This document shows, one piece after another, positions 37,501 through 46,449 of a DNA stretch of 64,000 nt; position 1 is the first letter of the stretch; every line of letters starts with the position of its first letter. This DNA is from Euwallacea fornicatus (taxonomy: Eukaryota; Arthropoda; Insecta; Coleoptera; Curculionidae), in NCBI RefSeq assembly GCF_040115645.1, contig NC_089570.1:868001-932000 (forward strand). Reading direction: 5' to 3'. The notes under the pieces were generated by a model. It was not told where the DNA came from. It ran no database searches and saw only the letters and a program-made list of their open reading frames with translations. A program made the translations under genes and the position numbers.

Positions 37501-40500
37501 AGTAGAAAACACAAAAACCTTGCAGTTAGATGGATGGAGGTACTTTCCAGTGACATACTGCAATAAGGTATGCTTGGCTTCCGGAGCTAAGGACGGCTGC
37601 GTCATGGCTGCTAGTGTGACCAGTCCAGCTACAGATACTGAAACCACCAACATGCCACCTAGAAACACCCCTCAATCAATGAAGATTTGAATAAACACTC
37701 CGTTACGGAATACCCCATGTCCAAGCGTCCTGATGGTTGCTGCTCTTCACCACCTCCGACCACAGATCAGCCTTCAATCTGTCCAGGTCCCCTTTGGAGG
37801 TCGGCAACGATTGCCGGACTGCCGACCAATCGCCTACGTCTTTGTTGAAGACCTGCTTAGCCTTGTTATCCTCCAGCCAATAAGCGTCCTCCAATCGGGT
37901 CACTCCAACTGCTAACAACCTGGCCAAGTAGCCTTGCAGGCCATGCCTGGCCAACCAGTGGCGCAACACCAAGCGCTGTTGCAGGGCAGCAGCTGCTTCG
38001 CGAAGACGCTGCTCATCGGGGGCTGGGAGTTCCGGCAGCTCTTCGGGTTGGGCAGCAAGGGATATACCTGGTAAAAACGGAGTGGTACAAGTTATATTTA
38101 GCCGATGATAATTTGAGCGCCGGTAATTAGGCCATCTCACTCCTAGGGCAGACGTTTGGGAAAACTGGAATGAGAGCTTTCTCTGAACTTGAGCGCCCAT
38201 GACGCGAGGATGGCGATTTTCTAATGGTTTAGTTGGCTAGAATTTCTAGTCTGAATGTTTGCCATCTGTTCGGCGAAGTTTAAGGGAAAATGCGAGCCCT
38301 AAACTTGGCAGAGAAGCTTGTATATATAAACTTTGTCCCAGTTTCGGTTAATTGCTGGCACGGTCTTGATTCGCGCAGAACAAACCAGTTGTTACATGAG
38401 GAACGTTCATAAATCGTGCTGCGACAAGGCAGGATACATTTACCTCCCAGGAAATGAGAACGAAACGAAAGGGTGTAAACGGCAACTTAAAATGTATCAT
38501 AATATATCATATTTCGCATTGGAAGTCGGCCGAAATTCTCGCTTTGCCCAGACGCAGCAAGTTGCGACAATTACAGCATAATGGAAAATGTACGGTTCAA
38601 ATTGAATGAAACCTTGACAAGGTAGCAATTATCCGTTATAATCCCAAAACACGCGCTACGTGACACTGCAGAATAATTCGATATTTCGAAACAAAAATGG
38701 AACATGCCACCGCTGACCTCATTAATAGTCAGTGTTGGCACAAGGAAAGTTCACTTGCCCCATCCATTATGGATAGTAACAACAAATCCAGAACTTATCG
38801 ATCCTAGACATGCCGTTTTCTCCATCGATTCTCGATTATATTTGTAAATAATTAATAATCGGGTGTTCCTAAGACACTTACCAGAAGACACACTGTTGGA
38901 CGGGTGCATGGTCATTCCGATTGAGCATATTTCGTTTTCGTCGTCGAAAATGCCGGACATGATTCTCGGTACTTACAACTATCTGATATGGTAATTTCTA
39001 ATGGACGATTTGTGTGATATAAGAACTATTTCTTGTACTAATCGATTTCATCACAAAAACAGATTTTTTGAAATCAGCTTCGCGCTGTACCCCACGGGAA
39101 AAAGGCTTTGATGACCTGCTTATTCGTTACAGCCTAAAAATCATCCAGGGGAAAAAATTGTGCGCCCATGCAGAGATTTATGAATGCTGGAATTTCAGCG
39201 CCACTCTGGGAATTGCTCTGAAGTGGTGTTTGGCTTAGGCAGAGAGGCACAAGAAGTATAGAGAATTTCCACAAACGCCGGATTCCTTGGATTATTAATT
39301 AAACCTGCCCCAAGGGAAACACTATAAAGCTGCATTCACTTGAAACTGAAGTTGGGAATACACTGGAAATCAATGAGCAATCATTACTCTTACATGAGTA
39401 ATGATAACAAATGAGCAAGGTCAGAAGGGAAATTAATATTCCTGGCTTCAACATCGCATTTTAAGTGATCCATTACTTCCATTAGGTCCTCGATTAAGTC
39501 AAACTCCGAGCCAAAAAGGGATATGGATTTTTCGATAATGGACTGAGGAAGTTGATAAATGGCCACGAAGATTGATCGTTGGTCAATGAATTTTAATGCG
39601 AATTAATAATGTTTAAAGAAGATACACGAAAAAAACTTTTTTAAACAATTTGGAGAATAAGGGAAACTTTTTGAAGTGGAGCGGTTGAACTTTTCGGAAG
39701 AAACCGCGGTAGACACGCGCGCTTCGGACAGGGCTCCGGATCTGGCCAGTCGTCGGGACGCCGTGGCAAAGACTGCTGCAGCCCCGGGGTCTTCCAACAA
39801 TGGATACGCGACGCAGTGACGTCATACATTTCCACGTTGCAGAACGACGAAGCGAAGACCCCTGCTGGGTGTTAGGCTAATGGGCCACTTAGAGCTTTAC
39901 CTCTAATCGCTCTAATTGTCCAACTGAGGCAGGGTTAATAAATGGCTGTTACGTGATAAGGGGTGATTGTGCTTTTAAAATTAATAATTTTGAGTCCCTT
40001 AGGAATCGGGCAAAACAAACACGAATCTTTTGAGTTTTGATTTGCGGAATATGGACTGAATACAAATGAGTCCGAATGGGAGTGAAGGTGCTGAAACTTG
40101 AAAAATTGAAACAGTCAATTTACCCTAATGGGATGCTTCTGAAACTTCCGGTTTTATGTTGAAGGGAATATTGCCCTTTTTAGGGTATTTGCAGCTCGCT
40201 ACTTTGCAGTCCTCGCTATCACTCAAGCCGGGAATTTAAACCTCGCTGCAGAAATAAACAGGAAGATGGATTAGGTTCACTCTAAGTGGAGGTGTCTAAA
40301 TATCTATTAAAGAGCACTCAAAAAATTCTGTTTGCAGATTTTAATAACATTGAGGGAAAATCTGATGGTTGGATCTATAAAGGTGCATTTAAAAGCTCAC
40401 AACATTGGATGTGAAATTGCCACTGAGTCGCCGTTGGGCTGCCATCAATGATTAACTAATTTTACGTTAACACTCGTAGCAAATCCACAGGATGGCGTGG

Positions 40501-41624
40501 TCGTCGAATACCTTGCGAATCACCCTGTATATGAGCATTGGGAATTGGGTACCCTTGTAACATCAGGACATTTATTGCGGAAGTGAAAGTTTGGGAAATT
40601 CAGGCTTAAGAGACCCATGAGTTAGCAATTCTCAGCCTTTAAATATATTGTATTTGAATTGGGTGGATTGATAATAGTCCTCAACTGTAACTCGAGGTTT
40701 ACTATAGGCATTTAAAACTCATAGGTAGCTATAAAAACTCAAAGGAATAATTTTTGAATATGAGTTCACACTCAAAAATTAATTCATATATCCCAATTTC
40801 CATTCACTCAGGAGGTGTACTACAGTTTATTCCTCCTCCTTGCCTAATATTACACAATTAAAAAAACCATTTTCTGTTTTAAATAAAATTCTTGCATGTG
40901 TTTATTCCACTCAAAATCTCCCTCTTTTATCGATTTTCGCCCACCTCTGTACATATTAATCTTTTACCTTACAAAGATAATCACTCAACTATGCTCAGAT
41001 CTTGGCATGATTTATTTGTTTTAATCTTAGATAAAATAACCCACCAATACTTACCTAACAAAGGACTCCTGGACTGCTATATAGCTGTCAGCTAATGAAT
41101 ATAAGTACTGGTGCTTGGGCACTTGCACTTCACACATTTAAATATTATTATCAATCAATAAAGTTGTGGATTGATTGATTAATTGTTATGTTTCAATAAC
41201 TTAAAAAAGATAAGGAAGTGAAGCTATTATTGTGGTGGTTTTTGGCATACATTAAATGCTACTTAATTAGCTGAATTAATTTGAAGGAGACAAAAAGAAA
41301 CGTGTCTGGGTTCCCAACTTGCATTGTCCCTGTTCAATTGTTGCTTTGTGCTCCTACATTCCTGAGTGACCCTTAAGTGTATTGGAGTTAAATGTTTGTT
41401 TAAACACAAAATAAACTTATCATAATTCGAAAGGAAAGCTTACCGTTTCCTCTGAAAGCGACAACGTGCCTTTCCAGCCCGAACTCTTTAAGCCACTTTA
41501 GCACATACTGTTCTAGAGACTCTTTCACGTTTTTGGACAAAGAAGCTCGAAAACTAAAATAGATTGTGGGGATAAAAATAATAAATGAAATTGCTAACAA
41601 TTTGACTTTGGCACTGTTCTGCAT
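34553..41624 (-). CDS. AREL1: AREL1-type HECT E3 ubiquitin ligase with filamin repeat
   Basis: Ortholog of human AREL1/KIAA0317, a HECT ligase that ubiquitinates IAP antagonists and restrains apoptosis. Exons (minus): 41,444-41,624, 37,714-38,067, 37,519-37,658, 37,322-37,462, 37,167-37,261, 36,905-37,115, 36,638-36,851, 36,378-36,589, 36,157-36,327, 35,926-36,103, 35,631-35,804, 35,456-35,571, 35,268-35,402, 35,032-35,217, 34,713-34,975 and 34,553-34,655. The sum is 2,874 nt, or 957 aa, in phase throughout. Order: membrane segment (about 9-26), SAM-like helical region (about 40-175), second hydrophobic segment (179-198), filamin-type Ig domain (about 212-330), HECT (about 617-957). The conserved blocks DWGGLRREWFELIC, HPNPNRP and LPTAHTCFNQLCLP are present. 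Catalytic Cys924 is 33 residues from the end, as in human. Human AREL1 is 823 aa and starts at the equivalent of the second hydrophobic segment, so the extra N-terminus is an insect extension or a family variant. Confidence 0.92.
39680..39860. promoter_or_regulatory. GC-rich island in AREL1 first intron with CRE
   Basis: A CpG-rich block of about 180 bp in an otherwise AT-rich 3.4-kb intron, ending in the cAMP-response palindrome TGACGTCA near 39,816. Three minus-strand frames overlap here, and none is recognisable. It could be an internal promoter or enhancer. Confidence 0.3.
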
Positions 41625-42353
41625 AATAATAATTACTGTGGTGTTTACATTTTAAAAACGCGAATAATGGGATGATTCTTGTCAGGAAACTTATGTGAAA
41701 ATAATCAAAGAACAGCTGATTTTGATTGATTAGTGTTTTTGAAAGGAATCAATAATTAATAACTGTCGCGACATCTGTTGATGAAAGTTGATAATATTAC
41801 AATTTGATTTAAAATGTCTATTGTTCTCCATCTGGTAATGGGAGTTTTTATACAATTTACATTAGAGGGCGCAGAAATACCACTGATTAAAATTGAACGA
41901 TCTAATGTTTGAGGTTTTGTTATCATTTAAAATATAATTTCTTATTTATGCTTTGTATTTAAAATTGTTAAGTAATTAGAAGATATAATAAAAAAATTCG
42001 TCATAAGTTTCAGGTTTTAAATGCCTCAGACAAAGTTCTTTTAACAGTAGCATTTCGGAGTCCAAAATCTAGTAGATAGTCGCTCTATCAAGGGGGCTTT
42101 TATTGGCCCCAAATTCAAAATACATTCTAATTCAATTGCATTTGGTAAGTTCTTTAATCAACCTTCCTTATCTACTTTAATGCTGCTTGGGTCAGATCTT
42201 AATTCTACAAGATTTCTGTTTTGCCATTAACCATAGCCTTTATGCATGTTATCAAAAATGATTTTCATTAAATCTACATGAATTCTAATGGGTAGCGTGC
42301 ATACAAAGCTCCAACTGTATATTTTTACCTAAATATATTAACACTTTTCAACT

Positions 42354-42359
42354 TTTATT
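42354..42359 (-). terminator. IFT57 polyadenylation signal
   Basis: AATAAA on the minus strand, about 12 nt after the IFT57 stop codon. This implies a very short 3' UTR. Confidence 0.55.
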
Positions 42360-42370
42360 TTATCTTAATT

Positions 42371-44606
42371 TTAATATAAAGTATGATTAAAAGAATTTTC
42401 AAGTTGTCTCTCCTCCCTGATCTTCGTCTGCAATAACAGACATTCAAGCACTCCGATTCTAACGTCCATGTCAACAATTTCAGCCTTAACCTTTACTATG
42501 GTTTTCTTGATGTTCACTAGAGGAGCTAAACAGAACAAAAACACATAATCACCCTTACTTTTTGTTGTGTAAGAACATACTTCCGTCAGTCATGGAGCTT
42601 CCACGTTCTTCCATTTGCTGCTTTATAGATTCCACTTTGTCATTTAGGTTGTTGAGCTCCCGGTTTCTCTCAGCAACCCCTGTGCTAATGCTTCGATATT
42701 TCTCTTTGATTTTTGATAATTGATCTTGCAAAGTCCTTATTTTTATATAGAAAAATGTCAATCATACTCGTTTTATTTTAAATATACATTATTTACCTGT
42801 AATTGTCTAAAACAGTTTCCAGTTCTCTATTTAAGTACTTCTCTCTGTTCCCAATTTTGTCTAATGTGGAGCTGATTTCTTTATGCAACTTTTCCAGTTG
42901 GGTTTTGGTGGGTGTTAAAGTCTCATCTATGCTATTTTTGTAATTTCTCATTTGTTCCAGATGGGACCTAAAACCACATTTTAATTACCAATTTTCTCAA
43001 TCAATCCAAAAATACTACCTCCAATCCCTGTTTTCATTCTTAATTGTAACTTTCAGTAGAGGGAGAACCTTTTCTACCTCCAATTTCCAACTCTCTTCAT
43101 CAATGTTACTTTTTAAGTCAATTTGGTGTAATTCACTTTTTCTCTAAATCTCATTTTCATGTACTATTGACTAACAACATGAACACACAAACTTACTGGC
43201 TTGATATTATCTAATTGAAATATATTTTCATCATCAGAATCATCAGAATAAGCTGCAATCATCTCTTCCTCAACTCTGTCTAAATTAAGTTCAGATTCAT
43301 CATCAATAATTTCAGTTTCTTGCTCCTTTTCTTCAGGTGGATTCGGCCTGAATTAACACATATTCTAGTATGAGTGACTTGGAGGAGATTCAAAAGAAAC
43401 TGGTCAGTTTTTGCGAAATACTACCCCAGCATGTCGAAACATGGAAGGATGCTTTAGCAGCTATGCAAGACCCTTTAAGGGCCTTATGCAACTTTTGCGA
43501 ACAATTGCGTGCGGTGGAAGAGGCTCATATAATGTATATAGAAAATTTTGAAATCATCCAGAGAGACTTGCAAGTAAAAATATTAGGTGTATATCCACCT
43601 CAAGAAGGGAACTAAATAGTTGCTTTACAAGAACAAATTGTAGGTCATATAGAAGAGGAATTAGAGGCTTTAAAACCCTGCTTAGGGAGATTTAATAAAT
43701 GCAATCACGACTTAAAAAATAAATTGGCAAGCCTGGAAAGGGCCACAATAGATTTAGATTGGGATTTGAAATCTCCACTTTTACAGGGCAGCCCCATCCA
43801 GCCACCCCTAGCCAAATTATTGCAAATGGCATATGAGTTTTGGATATTCTTCTCAGAAGCTTCAAAGGATATAAATAATAAGCTGAAAACAATTAATGTT
43901 AGGGATGAAAAGTCGATGGATGAGTGCCAAAAGGCCTTAAATGTGAATTTAGTAGATAATAATAAAGTGTATCCTCTTTTGGCAATAACCCAGTATGTAA
44001 TAAATGAAAAGGCTGTGGTGTGAATCAGATATGTCTTACATTTGAAACTTCAGGTTTTGCTTTGTGATGGCAACATTGGCTAGAAAATCCAGAACCTCAA
44101 TAACCTGCTCCCCCAATCCTTGTTTCAATTTATTCGCAGAGAAACCTACTTGCATTCCCTTCAAAATTTCCTTTATAAAGTCTGATTTATTTCACTCAAA
44201 GATTGCATTACCATTTCCTTTACTGTACTCAAAATGGTATCGATAGTAGTGTTTGGATCATCAAATTCTTGAGGAGTAGAAAATTGTTTACCAGCTTTCC
44301 TAATCAGCCACGCCGCTAGTATAGTGAAGAGGTAGAACTGTTCTCCACTGTTTTTTGTTACCACAAAGTAATATCTATTAAACATAAAATGAAAATTATG
44401 GAGTGAAAGGATAGATAGGTGAAAAATGTAATATTTCTATTGCATTTTACGTACTTGTGTATGGGTTTGAGTTTTATTTCACTCAAAAAGTCCACTTCGT
44501 AGTTGAGTAATTTGAGTTTGTCGAGCAAGTACTCCATTGCTACAAATGCAGTGAAAGTGTTTTCTTGTTCTTTTTCTGAGAATATTTTAGGTCCAATACG
44601 AATCAT
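42371..44606 (-). CDS. IFT57: Intraflagellar transport protein 57
   Basis: IFT-B complex subunit needed to build and maintain cilia; in insects such genes act in ciliated sensory neurons. Exons (minus): 44,455-44,606, 44,212-44,374, 44,040-44,170, 43,197-43,347, 43,019-43,143, 42,797-42,967, 42,581-42,735 and 42,371-42,525. These give 1,203 nt, or 400 aa (human 429), with all junctions in phase. The N-terminal calponin-homology-like domain (about 1-150) carries GEQFYLFTILAAWLI and EFDDPNTTIDTIL, close to the human protein. An acidic linker follows, then a long coiled coil from about 210 with the hallmark RDWRSHLEQM and EERGSSMTDG. The second intron is only 41 nt. The 692-nt third intron holds a whole antisense gene (AIRIM-like). 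IFT57 is head-to-head with DNAJC24, with 354 nt between the start codons. Confidence 0.95.
43370..44023 (+). CDS. AIRIM: AIRIM/C1orf109-like ribosome maturation factor (possible 33-nt intron)
   Basis: Likely homolog of AFG2-interacting ribosome maturation factor (C1orf109), which works with the SPATA5/AFG2 ATPase in late 60S subunit maturation. The N-terminus (KKLVSFCEILPQHVETWKDA, then NFCEQLRAVEEA) and the C-terminal helical part (PPLAKLLQMAYEF, DECQKALNVNL) follow the family pattern of short helices. The frame is open from 43,370 to 44,023 except for one TAA at 43,613-43,615. A GT...AG segment of exactly 33 nt (43,587-43,619) would remove it in frame and leave 206 aa, close to the human 203. 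The alternatives are a nonsense allele, stop read-through or an assembly error. The gene lies wholly inside an IFT57 intron on the opposite strand, 22 nt from one exon and 16 nt from the other. Confidence 0.7.
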
Positions 44607-44960
44607 TTTTACAGATTTTTAAGTCGTGAACTTTTTGGATTTTGTAGAATAATTGAAGCTAAAGGTTCGTAGATCAATTGATTAATTTTCATTGTTTGTA
44701 TCGTAATTTTGAAATTTGGCGGATAAAATCACATGACTGTCACTGACTATTTAATTAGTGTAGAATGAATGTATCCTAGTCATTCTTTATTCGGCGGTGA
44801 TAGAGAAGGATGAAACCATTCTTGGTTTACGTCAAAAGTGACGGACGTCTAACCTCGAAAATGGATTTTAAACATAACCTCAATCTTTGTTTTGATTTCA
44901 TTAAATTAAAATATGAAATGTGATTTTCAAAACTGGATCTAAATATAAAAGAACTTCAAA
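44607..44960. promoter_or_regulatory. bidirectional promoter region, IFT57 / DNAJC24
   Basis: The 354 bp separating two divergent start codons must hold both promoters and 5' leaders. I found no perfect RFX X-box (expected for some ciliary genes) and no TATA box. A GGCGG-type GC block occurs twice (near 44,718 and 44,792). Confidence 0.55.
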
Positions 44961-45350
44961 ATGAACAACTTTTACGCAATATTGGATTGTGCACCGAATG
45001 CAACTGCTGCAGAAATCAAGAGAAACTACCAACGTTTGGTCAAAAAACATCACCCAGATAAAGGAGCACAGACAACTGAGAGATTTCAGCTCATAGACAA
45101 GGCCTACAAAACTTTGAAAGACGAAAAGTCTAGAAAAGATTATGATGCTTCTCTACTTGCCGATAACTGCAGGCAAGAGTCCCTTATTTATGCAGAACTA
45201 TCCAAAGAGAAATTAGTTTTAAACAATGAAGGTATTGCTTTATATCCTTGTCGATGTGGTGAACAATTCATAATAGAGCAGGAATATCTTAACGAACCTG
45301 AATGTATTATTGAATGCAGTGAATGTTCAAATTGTGTCTCAATTAGATAA
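44961..45350 (+). CDS. DNAJC24: DNAJC24 / DPH4, J-domain and CSL zinc finger protein
   Basis: Intronless 129-aa protein. The J domain occupies residues 1-65, with the Hsp70-stimulating HPD at 31-33 (KKHHPDKG). A DPH-type CSL zinc finger follows, with C97-x-C99-G and C119-x-x-C122. This pairing identifies DPH4, which delivers iron/electrons for the first step of diphthamide synthesis on elongation factor 2 and can stimulate Hsp70. The length is close to the family norm (human 149). The start is the first ATG, in context CAAAATGAA. It is divergent from IFT57 and convergent with AMN1. An AATAAA at 45,433-45,438 lies 83 nt past the stop. Confidence 0.95.
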   Translation: MNNFYAILDCAPNATAAEIKRNYQRLVKKHHPDKGAQTTERFQLIDKAYKTLKDEKSRKDYDASLLADNCRQESLIYAELSKEKLVLNNEGIALYPCRCGEQFIIEQEYLNEPECIIECSECSNCVSIR

Positions 45351-45398
45351 CACTATAGACTGGGAAAATATCCTTTTAACAATACATTAAAACACATT

Positions 45399-45438
45399 TT
45401 TATTATATTAGTAGTAAATAAGTGTATTTGACAATAAA
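45399..45438. terminator. crossed polyadenylation signals of DNAJC24 and AMN1
   Basis: A minus-strand AATAAA (45,399-45,404, for AMN1) lies left of a plus-strand AATAAA (45,433-45,438, for DNAJC24). With cleavage 10-30 nt beyond each signal, the two mRNAs would overlap by roughly 60-80 nt, and the DNAJC24 3' UTR may reach the AMN1 stop codon. Confidence 0.5.
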
Positions 45439-45449
45439 ACTATCTTTTA

Positions 45450-46449
45450 TTATTTCACTTCCCAAAACAGTTGTTTCACAGGTCGTGTGAAACTTAATGT
45501 GTCAGTGAAGGCAGATCCTAAAAATAATTGTTGTAATTTTATTATGTATCTAATATGCAGTATGATCTACCTGCTCCACAGCTAATAAAACTTATCACTC
45601 TTAAATTAGGGCAACATTCTGTGAGCTTCCTTAGCCCAATATCTGTAATTTTGTGGCAATTGTCAATGCTTAGTTCATTGAGCGTTTGGCCACATTTCCC
45701 CTCTACAAGTGCAGCAATGCCTTCGTCAGTGACCTAGTAATATTTCATGCAAATGGAAAGGTTTAACAGACAAATATGTGTTTACATACCTGTGTTTCAG
45801 ATATTTTTAACCATTTCAATTCCATATTTCTTAAAAATGCCAAACCCTTATCGGAGATGTTCTGACATCCTCCTACATTTATTCCATGAATTTGTTTGCA
45901 ATATGTTGAAAGAATTTTTAAAACATCGTCAGTAACAGCATCGCTCTTCATGGCAATGAAAATGTTTAGGTTTGTAATTTGCATTAGTAACTTTGAAAGG
46001 CCTTAAATATGAACAATTTTTATCAAAATTTCATTGAAAGTCTATTAATTAGTACCCTCATTGGTGAACTGGCAAATACTGCCATCTTCTGTAAGGTCCA
46101 ACCTTTTCAAATTTGGACATGAACTCAATGTGTTGAGAATTTCATCATTGACTAATATGCAACTTAGGTTCACTTGACTAGTCCTATCATTGACAAAGGC
46201 TTTAAGGTAATCATTGAAAAGTGGGTTTCCAAGTAATTGTTTGGTGAACTGTAATCTCTTTAGCAGGAGATTTTTAATTGTTGAGGGTAAGATTGTAAGT
46301 TCTTCCAATTGGAAATTGGTTAAGTGGATTAATATGTAGTCAAGTGTACTGGAAAGGATTTCTTTTAATTCAGGTTTTTGTAAAGGTTTTGATCGAGCTT
46401 ACATTGAAAACAAAGAATTGACTGAGGACAAATAGTACCTAGTTGACAT
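45450..46449 (-). CDS. AMN1: AMN1-like leucine-rich repeat protein
   Basis: Homolog of human AMN1 (258 aa), a cysteine-containing-type LRR protein named after the yeast antagonist of the mitotic exit network. The animal role is poorly known. Exons (minus): 46,403-46,449, 46,056-46,348, 45,790-46,001, 45,571-45,733 and 45,450-45,517. They total 783 nt, or 260 aa, in phase. An N-terminal F-box-like helical part precedes about six LRRs with CPNLKRLDL, GGCQNISDKGL, VTDEGIAALV, NCHKITDIGLRKL and a terminal VKQLFWEVK that matches the family end. I chose the ATG at 46,449 because a 54-nt intron (46,349-46,402) then removes an in-frame TAA and restores the family N-terminus. The gene converges on DNAJC24, with 99 nt between the stops. 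Confidence 0.9.

Noticed and set aside
38068..38200. AREL1 starting at the in-frame ATG at 38,200
   Set aside because: The frame is open, but a good acceptor (TTTTTACCAG) at 38,068 joins in phase to the exon at 41,444-41,624, whose residues continue the same SAM-like region. An alternative start there is still possible.
41400..41624. Separate small one-membrane-segment gene
   Set aside because: A GTAAGC donor at 41,443 and phase 1 match the AREL1 exon at 38,067, so it is the AREL1 first exon.
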